Shown here one piece after another: positions 40,451 to 50,999 of a stretch of DNA of 64,000 bases (positions within the stretch are counted from its first letter, which is position 1; each line of letters starts with the position of its first letter). This DNA comes from Closterium sp. NIES-65 (lineage: Eukaryota; Streptophyta; Zygnematophyceae; Desmidiales; Closteriaceae): positions 1,798,001-1,862,000 of the forward strand of contig CANXME010002486.1 in assembly GCA_948144175.1 (NCBI GenBank), given 5' to 3'. The notes under the pieces were generated by a model. It was given only the letters and a program-made list of their open reading frames with translations. It was not told the DNA's origin and made no database searches. The position numbers were made by a program, and so were the translations under genes.

Positions 40451-41970
40451 ACAAGGTCAAGGGGTGAGCAAGTGAGGCAAGGTAGGCACAAGACCCAGCT
40501 GAGTGTAGAAGCGCTGATGATAACAAGGCACAAGTGCCTTGGTGAAGATATCAGCAGTGTTGGCCTCAGAGGCCACAAATGCAAGCCGCAGCTGACCACG
40601 CTGCTGTAGCTCACGAGCAAGGAAGTAGCGGAGAGCAATGTGCTTCGTTCTGTGCTCCAGTCTCTGCTCTCGACACAAGGCCTGCATGGCCTTGTTGTCT
40701 ACGTACAGCACTGGAGGAGAACGAGGCACCTCTCCGAGGTCATTCAGCAGAGAGGTGAGCCAGCAAAGCTCCTGTGCAGCCATGGCCCCGGCGTAGATCT
40801 CAGCCTCACAACTGGAGCCGAGAACAGAAGACGAGTGAGTAGCCCGCCACGAAACAGAGCCAGAACCAAGGCTGAAGGTGTAACCCTATGACGACCGCTG
40901 CGTAGCCTAGTCGTCAGCCCAAGAAGCGTCTGCGTGACCACTGAGGACCACTGGAATCTGCCCTCCAAGCACAAGCCCCATGCCTGACGTACTGCACAAG
41001 TAGCGCAACACCCTCTTCGCTGCAGCCATGTGCTCCGAACTGTGTCTCCCAGGAGCAACATAGCGTGCGAGAATGCTAAGAGGCTATGCAAGGTCAGGTC
41101 GTGTGCAGGTCATCAGGTACATGAGGCAGCCAACAAGCTCTGGTACGGGCCACTCGACTCTATAGACTCAACCAAAGGCAGAGCTGAGAGCGAGTGGCGA
41201 GTAGACAGAGGAGTGGGCTGAGGCGAGGAGTACGTGAAGCCGAAGCGCTGAAGGACCTGCTGCACCATGTGTGACTGAGTCAGGGTAATGGTGCGGCGTG
41301 CTCTGTCCCGGGTGATCTGCAAGCCAAGATAGCTGCGCAGTTCACCTAGGTCTGTGCACGTGTGTCTCTTCTGCAGCTCGGACTTCACGTGGGCGAGTCC
41401 AACAGTGTCAGCAGTGGCAAAGACCAAGTCGTCGACGTACACGAGGATGTAGAACGGTGGCAAAGAAGTGTCGGTGCGCAGAAACAGCGACGGGTTGGCA
41501 GTAGAGGGAGCAAACCCAAGAGCCGCAAGTGTAGTCCTTACTGTGTCGTGCCACTCACGCGGTGCCTAGCGGAGACCATACACTGGTCGCCGGAGGCTCC
41601 ACTGGGTGCCAGGAGGAAAAGACCCAGTGAAGCCAGGTGGGCGACGCAGCCAGATCTCCTCGTGCAGGCTGCCCTCCAAGAAAGCAGTGCTGAAGTGAAG
41701 AGAGTGCAGCTCGTAGTCGCGGTGACCATCTATGTGCAGCAGTACCCAAAGGGTGGTCATCTTCAGGGTGGGAGAGAAGGTCTGAAAGTAGTCATCTCCC
41801 TGCCGCTGACTGAAGCCACGAGCCACGTAACGCGCCTTGAAGACAGGCGGAGAACCCAGCGGCCGCTTCACCGTGAAAATCCACATGCCACTGACGATGT
41901 TCGCCCCAGGCGGGGGAGCCTCATCAACGTAGGTGCCTGTGGACTTCCAGGAAGCCATCTCTGTGTCCAT
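40451..41970 (-). pseudogene. Copia C RT and RNase H, broken
   Basis: Three frames give the RT start (41970-41566: EMASWKSTGTYVDEAPPPGA, KARYVARGFSQRQGDDYFQT), the palm (41463-41113: FYILVYVDDLVFATADTVGL) and the RNase H end (40783-40457: AMAAQELCWLTSLLNDLGEV, ANTADIFTKALVPC). Stops or frameshifts occur near 41570, 41140 and 40880. YVDD is kept. Confidence 0.83.
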
Positions 41971-42177
41971 AGCTGCCTGCCACTGAGAGGAGTAGGGACC
42001 CTCTATCGCCTCCGCGTAAGAGCGCGGAGTCGTGATGTCAAGTGCATCCAGGTCTCCCTCAGGGGTAAGCCGTACGGATACAAGATGAGGTGAAGCAGTA
42101 GCTAAACAGTGGAACTCCTCCTGCCTGTCCTCAAGGACGTCTGTGCCAAGGGCACACTCACCCCTGACGGACGGAGG

Positions 42178-43430
42178 TCAGACAGACTCGGACTCAGCGA
42201 CAAGACTAGCAGCGTAGTCTAGACGACAGCGAGCAGCAAAGTCGACGAGCTCAGCAACTAGGGCAGACGCAGCAGTGGACTCAAAGGAAGGGTCAGTGAT
42301 ATCAGTGGCCAGGAGATGCGTGACGGTAGGACTAGTAGCACGAAGAGAGTCCGACTTCGGGTCGGCAAGAGCAGGAAGAGAGGACTCAGGAGGAGAAGGC
42401 AAAGGGGCACGCAGAGGAGCAGTGGACGGACGCAGAGACATCTGGTGCGTGCCAGGGACAGGAGGAGGACGCTGATGCGAACCACGACCACTAGTGCAAG
42501 CAGGACGGACAGGCGACGCAGGGCGAGACGCAAGCTCACGACGCTCAACAAGACCTCCAGTAGGAACAGTTTAGTGAGAAGGAGAAGGCAGTGGGGAGGC
42601 CGGTTGTAAATGTAACTATGACGGGACAAGCTGAGGACACTCTAATGGAGGAGGAGGACCAGTAGAAGGCAGGAGACCAAGAACCTGCTAAAGGAGCGAA
42701 ACGAAGTACGGCCAAGGCTGCGCGGCGACTCCAGACACAGCAGGGACAGCACCAGTACCCCCAGCGGCAGCACTAGCGCCAGCAGCACCTCCAGCTCCAG
42801 TACCTCCAGCAGCACCAGTAGCACCCCCAGCAGGACCGCCTCCAGGATCGACAGCAGTAGCCTCAGCGCCGACATCCTCAGCAGCTCCAGCTCAAGTTGA
42901 CCCACAGGCCCAGCAGCTCCAGTACTCCTAGTACGAGGACCGCCAGGACCCGCGGCACTAGCACCCTTAGCAGCCGAAGAACCTCCAGCTCAAGCAGCAC
43001 ACCTCCCGCGCTGGGCAAACCACTTGAGCAGCTCCTGTGGAGAGAGTGGCTCCCGCCGAGACGAAGCACCCGGAGAACCTCCACGCTCACCACCGCCAGA
43101 CGCCACACGAGCAGGCCCAGCTCCCTAAGGCTCTGCACCCCCAGGCTTAGCACCTCCAGTCGTAGCACCCCCAGAAACAGCACACCCAGGCGTAGCACCC
43201 CCAGGCTCAGCACCCCCAGGCTCAGCACCCCCAGTGGTAGCACCCCCAAGCTCAGCACCCCCAGGCTCAGCACCCCTAGTACTAGCACCCTCAGGCTCAA
43301 CACCCCCAGGTGTAGCACCCACACGCTCAGCATCCCCAGAGTCACACCCCCAGGCTCAGCACCCTCAGCAGCAACAGAGTCACCAGTAACCTCGACAGGC
43401 TCGACTGCGTCTACCTGGGACACACCTTAT
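42178..43430 (-). pseudogene. Copia C linker with GGAEP repeats
   Basis: A Ser/Thr-rich part (42441-42178) and a Gly-Gly-Ala-Glu/Thr-Pro repeat part (43322-43125) correspond to the integrase-RT linker of A2 and B. Several stops are present. Confidence 0.65.
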
Positions 43431-43860
43431 GGGGCAGGACCCTGAGGGGGGAGGGGGTCTACCGGGGGGGGACCTGGCACAAGGAAGAGCGGTGGCGGGG
43501 GGAGGGACAGAGTGCGGTAGGGGAAGAGGCGGTAGTAGGGGACCAACTCGTCAAACGTGACGTCCTGGGAGGACAGAACACGGCGAGAGGTGGGGTGGTA
43601 GAACTGCCACCCTGGCGCATCAGGGGAGAAGCCAAGGAAGACGCAATGAGCAGCACGAGGGGACAGCTTGTCCGCAGACAAGTCGCGGACAAACGCCCGA
43701 GATCCCCAGACCCGAAACACAGACGCATCGCCAACCTTCCCTGTCCACCGCAAGGCGGGGGAGGTCTCTGGCAAGGAGACCCGGGGCTGAAGGTTGAGCT
43801 GATGCGCGGCGTACTGAACCGCAAACGGCCACAGAAAATGGGGGGTAGCGTGCAACTACA
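43427..43860 (-). pseudogene. Copia C integrase C-terminal fragment
   Basis: The reading has PHFLWPFAVQYAAHQLNLQP, WTGKVGDASVFRVWGSRAFV and CVFLGFSPDAPGWQFYHP, then SSQDVTFDELVPYYRLFPYR. The whole catalytic core ahead of it is deleted. Confidence 0.8.
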
Positions 43861-43874
43861 GCGCTGTACAGGGT

Positions 43875-44150
43875 CTAAGCACTCTTGTACTGGCTAAAGT
43901 GCGCACGCTCAGAGGTAGGCAGGTGGCGACGCACAGCAAGACGTGCAGCAGCATCACGTGTGGCCCACTGTGAGCGAACAGTGGCGTCGGCATCAGCAGC
44001 AGGGGAAGGAGAGGCACCAGAGGTGAGGTCAAAGAGGGAGAGACCGTCTGCCCTATTGCACTGTAGGAAAAGCTGCAGGTCATCTACCCAGACGTCGAAG
44101 TCAATGGCCCGACCCTCAGCGTCAAAAGCGAGGACACTAGGGGTAGCCAT
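43875..44150 (-). pseudogene. Copia C gag N-terminal fragment
   Basis: The frame begins MATPSVLAFDAEGRAIDFDV and continues with VRRHLPTSERAHFSQYKSA; both match the N-terminal part of copy B gag. It breaks off after SAQ-type sequence into the integrase end, marking the deletion junction near 43865. Confidence 0.8.
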
Positions 44151-44189
44151 GACAGCAGTAGACTAGCAGCGCGAACAGTAGGGTAAGGG

Positions 44190-44940
44190 CAGTGCAGTGG
44201 CAGAGGCGCTGCTCTTACCGGACAGGGCGGCTCGGGCGGTTGGCAGCGCGGCGGCTCAGCACCTCGGCGACTTGGGCGGCTCGGGCGGCTCGACGGTACG
44301 GCGGCTCGGCAGCAACTGCGGCTCGGCGACTTGGCGGCTTGGGCGGCTTGGGCGGCTCGGCAGCAATTGCAGCTCGGCGGCTCGGCAACCCGGCGGCTCG
44401 GGCGGCTCAGGTGGCGCGGCGGCTCGGGCGGCTCGAGTGGATCGGGCGGCTCGGCAGCAGCTCGGCGGTGCCGGCGGCTTGGTGGTGATGGCGAGGCCGC
44501 GTGGGGACGGCGGCGGGGCCGGGTGGAGCGGCGTCGGGGCCAGTAGAGGCGGCGCCGGGGCCGGGAAGGGCAGTGCCGGGGCCGCAGAGGTAGGCGACGG
44601 GGCCGCTAGGGCGGCTAGGAGGAGGGGGGTCGTGAGGGCGGCCTGAAGAGGCCGCGGTAGCGGCGCGACGCGACGGAGCTGCGAGGGCGGCGGATCGGGG
44701 CCGCGAGGGCGGCGCGACGCGGCCGCTAGGGCGGCGCGACGTGAAGGGGCCGCGAGGGCGGCGGATCGGGGCCGCGAGGGCGGCGTGACGCGGCCGCTAG
44801 AGCAGCGCGACGTGAAGGGGTCGCGAGGGCGACGCGACGGGGCCGCAAGCGCGACGCGACGGTGCCGCAAAGGCGGCGCGATAGGGTCGTGAGAGGGGAG
44901 CGCGACTCGGGCAGTGTAGAGCGCGCTCCGTGCAGGAAAA
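44190..44940 (-). repeat. Tandem-repeat leader of copia C
   Basis: GGCGGCTCGG-type units at 44220-44480 and GGGGCCGCGAGGGCGGCG-type units at 44640-44880. Units differ from those of A1 and B. Confidence 0.75.
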
Positions 44941-44945
44941 AAAGA

Positions 44946-44994
44946 GGTGGTGGGCCCTAGGAACAGTTCCCACAGGGGAACCTGCTTGATACCA
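44946..44994 (-). promoter_or_regulatory. Primer-binding region of copia C
   Basis: Coding strand after the LTR: TGGTATCAAGCAGG, then a hairpin with stem GTTCCC/GGGAAC (44966-44981), then GGGCCCACCACC (44946-44957). It resembles the initiator tRNA-Met complement. Confidence 0.75.
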
Positions 44995-45119
44995 TGAAAA
45001 AATGAACGAAAATGAATTGACTAAGGGAAAGTTGGGTACATGTACAAACCCTAGAAAGCTGTACCCCATATGTGCTACCCCACTATAGCCTACAGTAGCT
45101 ATGTCATATAAATCTGACA
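44995..45119 (-). repeat. 5' LTR of copia C (125 bp)
   Basis: Plus strand TGAAAAAATGAACG ... TCTGACA, next to target duplication GGTTT. Confidence 0.9.
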
Positions 45120-45139
45120 GGTTTGACCACCAATCAAAC

Positions 45140-45765
45140 TTTAGTGAGCTCGATGGCTGCAGCTGACAGGGCTGGTCGATAGCCCGCTCGTCGTCGAGGA
45201 GGGGTAGTTCAACAGGAGCGGTGGTGGACAAAGGGCTCGTCAACCAGAGCGCACACTGGGTGGTCAACCACATAACCTGCTCGACGAGTTCTGCGGAGGC
45301 AAGCGAACGTCGTCGAGGCCGCGATGGCGGAGGTAACTTCGGGCTGGTATCGTGAAGTAGATGTGGCTTGTCAGGCGCAGACTACAGCCGACAGATGCAA
45401 AACGAAGCAAGTCGGGCCAATAGTCTGCTCGCTCATGCGTACATGCGCACTACTGTCTTGTACGGGTGCAATGCTGGACAACCACTCTGCTGTGTTAGCA
45501 AGCCACATTTCTGCAGTGCTGGTGTGGCTCCTCTACGCAACGCTCGCACACAGTCGACCATGCTGTGCTGGCGGTCGACCAAGCTAGCTGTAGATCTGCA
45601 AGGTGCCTGATGTAGTCATTCTTCTCATTGTCAATGCAATTATTCTATAATCCCAACTTTGCTAGTGGAAACTTTTGCCGACTTCTCCAGTGAATGTGCA
45701 AGTGCTAAGAATGCAAGCAACCAGAGTTCGTGCCAACCCCCGTAGTCTAGCTCACGACTATTGTA
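45140..45765 (+). repeat. Diverged solo-type LTR of the copia F family
   Basis: The right part follows the F LTR block by block: GTCGACCATGCTGTGCTGGCGGTCGACC (compare 37410-37435), AGCTAGCTG, TGTCAATGCAATTATTCTAT, AGTGGAAACTTTTGCCGACTTCTCC and GTGCTAAGAATGCAAGC. The left part is poorly conserved and no internal element region follows. Confidence 0.55.
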
Positions 45766-45769
45766 GAGT

Positions 45770-46230
45770 GACTCTCCGCAGATACGATCCCCATCATGAG
45801 GTCCTTGGGGTGTCACATGCAAAATCCAATCTAGTTGGATTTTGCCTAGGTGTTGCAACATTTGCAACCCATGCTAGAAACTTATAGCCACCCCAATCCA
45901 AAGGTCAAAGTTGCCTTCTTTACTACCCAACTAAAGATCCTTTTATAGTCTTTTCCCAATATAGATAACATCTCAAAATAAGATAGAATCTCCAAAACTT
46001 GGAAATCTTGAAATTTGGACGATCTTGGTCGGAATAAGGCGATCTTGGTATTCTTGGAAAGCTATAGATTTCTCCTGCATGATAAAGCATGTAGACTTGG
46101 AGAAAAACACAGAAATTATAAAATCCAACAGCCATGCATAATGACATATGCTCATGCAAATTATGCAAGCACAAATAGCACGAGCACTTGGCAGGACGTT
46201 AGGATGAGATGCACTCAAACTGACGTGCAT
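45770..46230. other. AT-rich spacer with a 9-bp inverted repeat
   Basis: About 460 bp, clearly more AT-rich than its surroundings, without coding motifs. AAAATCCAATCTAGTTGGATTTT near 45821-45843 is a near-perfect inverted repeat with a 5-base loop. Confidence 0.5.
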
Positions 46231-46740
46231 TCAACAACAATCCCTCTTCTATCTTTTCTTTGGGCCTGTCTAGCTGCAACTATTCCGCAAGCCTTTTCCC
46301 AATGAGCACTGGGTGCGCCCCAGTGTCTATGATCACCTGCTTCACCGAGATGGCCCCCACAGTGATGTATCCCTTTTCTGCCACCAAGACGGATGATGCG
46401 CAGCTGAGTCGCTCCAGCGGGTGGCGACACGGCGGGTGTTGCTTTTCTTCTGCTTCCGCCCTCCTCCTTGGGCCTAACTCCTTCCCTTCCTCGTTTTGCG
46501 GCCTCATGTTTCCTCTCCTTCAGCTTCAATCCCAGCTCTTCCCTATCCCGTGCTGGCCTTGCCATCAGGCATAATTCTTCTTCGCTGCTTTCCTCCTCTC
46601 CCCCCCTCGCCACCATAGCCTGCATCCTCTCGCTCCCCGCCTCGCGTCCTTCTAGCTGTGCTTGTAACCTCTCTATTTCCGCCCGCATCTCTGCCATCTT
46701 GCTCCTCCTACGGTTGTCTCCCCAGCCTTCTCCCCTTCAT
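46215..46740 (-). pseudogene. Gypsy E gag end and protease
   Basis: The first frame has the coiled MAEMRAEIERLQAQLEGREA, EEESSEEELCLMARPARDR; after a frameshift near 46430 the protease reads VKQVIIDTGAHPVLIGKRLA. Homology ends shortly after, at a TAG, and the element is truncated. D has the corresponding SEASFALMACPVRERGDLG and TILDTGAHNVLIG. Confidence 0.78.
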
Positions 46741-46957
46741 GAATAGCAATCCAGGTCCGCGTGCCCTTTAAGTCCACATTTACCACTCACCGCTGCCTCC
46801 AGGTAGTCGCGCCTCAAACGGTCCTCTTGTCCGCAGATGGAACACGCCGGTGGGTTGCAACACTCCTACCTCAGATGCCCTGACTTACCACAGTTGTGAC
46901 ACTTTCGCACATTCGCGGGTCCTCTCGGCGGCCGGTCTCTTCAACTGGCGCCGCACT
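46740..46957 (-). pseudogene. Gypsy E zinc knuckles
   Basis: The reading VRKCHNCGKSGHLR, a stop, ECCNPPACSICGQEDRLRRD and CGLKGHADLDCYS gives three knuckles in the order of D. The second has lost its last cysteine (Tyr), and the third has lost its first. Confidence 0.7.
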
Positions 46958-47548
46958 CTAGGTTGGCCTTTGCCATTCTGGCACTTGCTCTACCGTGCAC
47001 TCCACCTCAAACAGTCTTCTCCCCATCTCCACCCGCTTAGCCGCCTCGTAGGCTTCCCTTAACGTTGCATTTTCTCCCAGGTCAGAGATCTTCACTTGCA
47101 CGTCATGCTGCAGCTCGTAATTCATTCTGTTTAGGAACTTGTTCATGAGTCGGCCCTCAACGAGGCGCCCGTAGTACGCCAGCAGTAATTCCCTCGGTCT
47201 CTTTCTGAACTCCCGGAACTCTACAACGCACTCTGGGGTCTGCACCGGGAACTGCTCCTTTAGTATGTCAAGAAATTGCACCGTCGGATCCAATTCTCCT
47301 GGCCTTCCTCTTGCAGCCCATTCCAGTAAGTCCCTCATGCAGATGCGGTAATAGGTTTCAGCTTCTCCCGTCACAGTATTCGCCAGTCCACAAAAAAACT
47401 CATCCGCCACAAGGCGATCTCTCTCCCACATTGCCCTCAGGTTCTCCAGCTGCATTAGATAGTTCTCCAGGGAGGGTTCGCCGCGTGTCTTGCCTAAGAA
47501 CCTTTCTGGGACCTCCACCTTAGGGAGCATCGTGTAGCGCCATCGCAA
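46958..47548 (-). CDS. Gypsy E gag capsid region
   Basis: This is an open frame of 196 codons: MRWRYTMLPKVEVPERFLG, ENYLMQLENLRAMWERDRLV, GLANTVTGEAETYYRICMRD, PECVVEFREFRKRPRELLLA and AAKRVEMGRRLFEVECTVEQ. It aligns along its length with D gag and crosses both positions where D has stops. A more N-terminal part (AYQRSASW, about 47600) has a stop. Confidence 0.8.
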   Translation of the reverse strand: MRWRYTMLPKVEVPERFLGKTRGEPSLENYLMQLENLRAMWERDRLVADEFFCGLANTVTGEAETYYRICMRDLLEWAARGRPGELDPTVQFLDILKEQFPVQTPECVVEFREFRKRPRELLLAYYGRLVEGRLMNKFLNRMNYELQHDVQVKISDLGENATLREAYEAAKRVEMGRRLFEVECTVEQVPEWQRPT

Positions 47549-47856
47549 GGACGTTGCCTCTTCTTCCCAGCCCTACCAGGACGCGCTCCGCTGATAGGCT
47601 CGCTCGCCCTGCTTGCCGGCCCCGCCAACCATTCCTCCTTCCTCTGGCGTGGGCCATGCCACACCGTCCTTGGTCGCTCCCTTCTCCAATTTGTGTGTCG
47701 GATCGCGCTCCTCATCCAAGCCCATGGCTCTCTCCCGATTCGCCGCGTTCTGTCTCTCGGCGCCCTACGTCTCCGCCCCCTGGCTATTGTCATTCTTTCG
47801 ATGCGTAATCCAATCCGTATCTCGTGGGCATTCCCTCCACTAAGATTGCTTGTATG

Positions 47857-48575
47857 TGATGAGCTCCAAGCTCCCTCACATAATCTCACTTGTAGTTACT
47901 CCTACCTTGTGCTAGCTTGCCTTATCTCCTTAAGGTCCTACTTGCTCAGTTCACAACAAGAATTTCGTGTTGAAAGGGAACATACAAGCAATGATGAACA
48001 CACAGCAATAATCCACCAATTCTACCAGCGAGTCCTCCTCCTTACGCTCGTCCCATCATTCCTAGCCTAGTCGTCGACAACTAAGATTGTCTTTGAGCAG
48101 GCTTGCATCCGTGCTACTTCTTGCCAACCCTCCTGCCTCTAATCTCATTGCCTCCAGCTGGAACTGCGCTGATCCATCTGGCTTCTTGGTGTGTACCTGC
48201 AAACAATAGGGGAAACAACCATGCAAGCACACAAACACCCATCCACTGCCGTTCCCCGACCTCTTTCCCGCTGCCTTTGCTGAGTGTTGTAGAGTTACAT
48301 TCAATCCTCTTGTGCTTTCGTAAGTGCCGCCTCACTGGAACTTCCCCATGCAGATCCACCCCCTTCCATCACCCCTCGCGTCAGTAGAGGCCAGTTCCCC
48401 CGTTCACTCCTCATCCCTTGAAACGTCCTATGACTCTTCGCCTCTCATCCTCGCTAGCCGCTTCACTCATCATGTAAAATATATACATTCTGTACACCCC
48501 CATTTGCTCCTCCCCTTACCATTTCACATTTATGCAAATATGACAAACCTTAAAGCGTAACTTGCTCTAAACATG
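47857..48575 (-). repeat. Diverged 5' LTR of gypsy E
   Basis: Limits are approximate. The right end (minus-strand start) is judged from the TATA-rich GTGTACAGAATGTATATATT, the left end from CTCATCA before the internal start CACATACAA. Confidence 0.5.
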
Positions 48576-48785
48576 GCGAAATATCATAATAAAGCCATGA
48601 TATCCAAGCTAGCTCTAGCCTACTCCAACAACCTCGGTGATACCTTCTGCACAATAGAACCTGCCAAAGCATCTGGATGCAAACTCGCCACTACGGTTGC
48701 AGTGTAGACCAAGCACACGTTGGGCGCGCTAGGCACAGACGGCTAATATCCATAGAAGGAGAGCGCCAGGTATGTCAGCCGTCCA
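48576..48785. other. Spacer between gypsy E and copia relic
   Basis: About 210 bp in which I see no coding motif or repeat. Confidence 0.4.
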
Positions 48786-49219
48786 CTATAATAGAAGAAC
48801 CATTATATAGCGGCAGTAATGGTCCACAATGACCTGGATGAAGTGCTCCCGGTGTGGCCCAAGGATGACAGCAGGGCTCCACACGTCCATGTGCAGTGTT
48901 TGTAGTGGCGCAATGATGGGGGTAAACAATGAGGTAGGGGCGGCGCACTGCTTCGCCTCCGTGCATGGAGTGCACGGTGGCACATACGGGGGCCGAAGAG
49001 CGGGGAGTGACGACGGGAGACCAGAGACAAGACCATGCTGAACCATTTGACGAAGACGCAGGAGAGCGGGGTGACCTAGATGGTAGTGACACAGGAGCGA
49101 CGGGTGAGTGAGCGACCGACACGATCACAGTACAACTACCTGACCAGACAAGGAACGTGGGTGGATGCAGTGTACATCGTGGAAAGTTTGGGAAAATCTT
49201 GAGGGAACGTTGCAAGAGG

Positions 49220-49550
49220 TGCTCTAGTGGTAGTGTGAGAGTGTGCGTCCGTTCCTCCCTGATTATCCTATTTCGGATTTCTATTTTGATTTATGCGCTC
49301 CTTTCCTATTAGCTCTTATTCAGTTATTGCACCAAATATGATTCTATGCACCGTTTTTGTGCTGTTTTCTAGCACTATCTCGCATTATCTCGTGTGACCT
49401 TTCATGTGCATGATTGTTTACTGAATGACTCTACCAGATCTGAAAGACTCTATTTCCGCCAGTTTTGGAGCCTCGACACCTTGTTGTAACATCCAGGTTA
49501 CCTGCCTTGTATCGTGCTTCTATAGTCACGTAGTCATGCCTAGGTTCCTT
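49220..49550. other. AT-rich insert within the copia relic
   Basis: The sequence is AT-rich and separates two consecutive copia blocks. No terminal repeats or protein motif were found; origin unknown. Confidence 0.4.
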
Positions 49551-49724
49551 ATTGAACATTGAGGTAAAGTCTTTATCCTCTCACAGGAAGCATCCATAAA
49601 GGACGCACACCGTTCGTGCCCAAGAAACGTGGTAATGATATCGAGGCCCTGATGGCGACTGGCACTCACTAAGTTTCTGGAGAATGAGGAGATGTGTAGA
49701 CCTATGAGGGGACTGCCGTGCTGG

Positions 49725-50085
49725 AAATGGACAATGGAATGGTCCGAAGTGGTCTCCCCAAGGGCTGCGGGTGTCGTCAGGGGGGTGGGGGGGGGGGGGG
49801 GGGGTATGGGTGCGCTGACCCACCAAGGAAACATGCCCATCAACCCAGTTGGTTAGCGAAATGGAGTGCTATCCTTGCACGGTGCGGTGATTGTGGAGGA
49901 TCAGGATTCGATTTCTGCTGTCGACGATTTCCTGTGCCCTGGTGGTGGGCCCTCTTGGTGAGGGGAGTGTTGGAAATGGACATTGGAATGGGCCGAAGGG
50001 GTTATGTGTGCACTGACCCACCAAGGAAACATGCCCTTTTAACTCAGTTGGTTAGCGAACTGGAGTGCTACCCTGCATGCTGGAC
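49725..50085 (+). repeat. Duplicated segment with tRNA-like boxes
   Basis: Two copies of GGAAATGGACA(A/T)TGGAATGG ... TGACCCACCAAGGAAACATGCCC ... CAGTTGGTTAGCGAA(A/C)TGGAGTGCTA lie at about 49728-49880 and 49972-50075. The block CAGTTGGTTAGCG resembles a tRNA D-arm (A box), and in the first copy CAGGATTCGATTTCTG (about 49901-49916) forms a five-pair T-arm with a TTCGATT loop (B-box-like). The spacing is long for a tRNA. A tRNA-derived SINE head is possible. Confidence 0.4.
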
Positions 50086-50546
50086 AAGGGAGTGCAGAAG
50101 CCCTGCGTGCGACGACTGGCCCAGATGCGGGGCCGGCCACGGAGCTGCGATAGAAGCTGGTTGCAGCGAAAGGGTGGTGCGGTTGCGAAAGAAGCAATGG
50201 GTGGCACAGAAGTTGAGAGTGGAGAGGGGTGCGGCAGCAGTGGACGCACCTAGGCAAGCAAAAACGCACTTCAATCAATCAGGGCCGTGGATGCACGTAT
50301 AATGAAATAGTTTTTCTAACTGAATGGGGCAGTAGAAATTAACAATGATGGAATTTACGAACTCAATTTGTAGCACTTGGGACTCCTCTTTTTAAGACAC
50401 ATCTCCGCATTGTGGAGAACAATCTTGCTTAATTGCGTGTACCCCATTCATACTCAAACGCTTGGATCTGCATAAAAGCTTTGCATTTTCAACATACTGT
50501 ATGGTATTCATACACACTGTACCATAATATCTCAAACGTGGTCCGT

Positions 50547-50999
50547 TCAGTTGTGGTCATCACCCGTGCTCCTACTTGCTTCTCCACTTGTCCCCTCCCC
50601 AACAGTCAAGCTCTCATCCTCTTCAGGACTGCCTTCGCCATCCGTCGTTCCCCTCACAACACTCACACTCCTTACCGCAGACTCAGCTGCGGGGCACACA
50701 CGGTTATCCCTCTGCAGCCAACTCCCTCCCCCCGTTCCCAGCCCCCCCAGCCCACTCCCTTGCTGCGATATGCTCTCCCCCTCCCGCCTCACCACCTCCT
50801 CGTGCAGCTGCTTCAGCTGTGAGTGCAATTTGGCCATGGGGGGACGAGAGGCAGCAGGCATGGCCGTGCATGCCAGTGCCAGGGATGCAAGGCTCTTCAT
50901 GACATCAGCATGCACAATGCTGGCACCAGATGCTGCAGGGGAGACCATCCGAGGGTCTATAATGGAGCTGATGTCACCACTGGAGAGCTCGGCAGCTGC
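50547..50999 (-). CDS. Last exon: kinase end and C-terminal tail
   Basis: Acceptor ATCATGCAG before 50999. The exon begins [20 protein letters not shown], a typical subdomain X-XI start, and includes [20 protein letters not shown] with the conserved arginine of subdomain XI. The tail is rich in Ser, Gly and Glu ([20 protein letters not shown]) and ends DDHN before a TGA. The tail may hold autophosphorylation sites; that is inference. Confidence 0.85.
   Translation of the reverse strand, partial: AAAELSSGDISSIIDPRMVSPAASGASIVHADVMKSLASLALACTAMPAASRPPMAKLHSQLKQLHEEVVRREGESISQQGSGLGGLGTGGGSWLQRDNRVCPAAESAVRSVSVVRGTTDGEGSPEEDESLTVGEGTSGEASRSTGDDHN

Larger units (their letters stand above)
40127..45119 (-). 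mobile_element. Ty1/copia retrotransposon C, internally deleted
   Basis: LTRs at 40127-40250 and 44995-45119 (124 and 125 bp) are flanked by GGTTT on both sides (40122-40126 and 45120-45124), a perfect duplication. The interior holds repeat leader, gag start, integrase C-terminus, repeat linker and broken RT-RNase H. Gag C-terminus, protease and integrase core are missing: gag (43875) and integrase end (43860) are directly joined. At 4993 bp it is about 2.2 kb shorter than copy B. It could have moved only with proteins from another copy. Confidence 0.92.
46230..48575 (-). mobile_element. Gypsy element E, 5' fragment related to D
   Basis: On the minus strand: a diverged 5' LTR (about 48575-47857), the start of the internal region CACATACAAGCAATCT (D has CACATACAAACAATCT), gag, and protease, where it breaks off near 46230. 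LTR similarity with D includes TATGTGAGGGAG, a TATA-rich block and CAGCTGGAGGCAA. Whether it carried a methyltransferase cannot be seen, because the break lies before that position. Confidence 0.72.
48786..50275 (-). pseudogene. Decayed copia relic: protease to integrase
   Basis: Minus strand: a damaged protease motif STLNFCATHCFFRNRTTLS (50235-50180; DSGA changed to NFCA), then PLIGLHISSFSRNLVSASRH (49720-49660), then HGLVSGLPSSLPALRPP and APLQTLHMDVWSPAVI with VIVDHYCRYIMVLLL (49030-48786), the start of an integrase core. These match A1/B in order. An AT-rich stretch of about 330 bp (49220-49550) and a local duplication (49790-50080) interrupt it. Confidence 0.7.

Noticed and set aside
49837..49920. 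A functional tRNA gene
   Set aside because: The A- and B-box-like parts are too far apart and no acceptor stem pairs around them.
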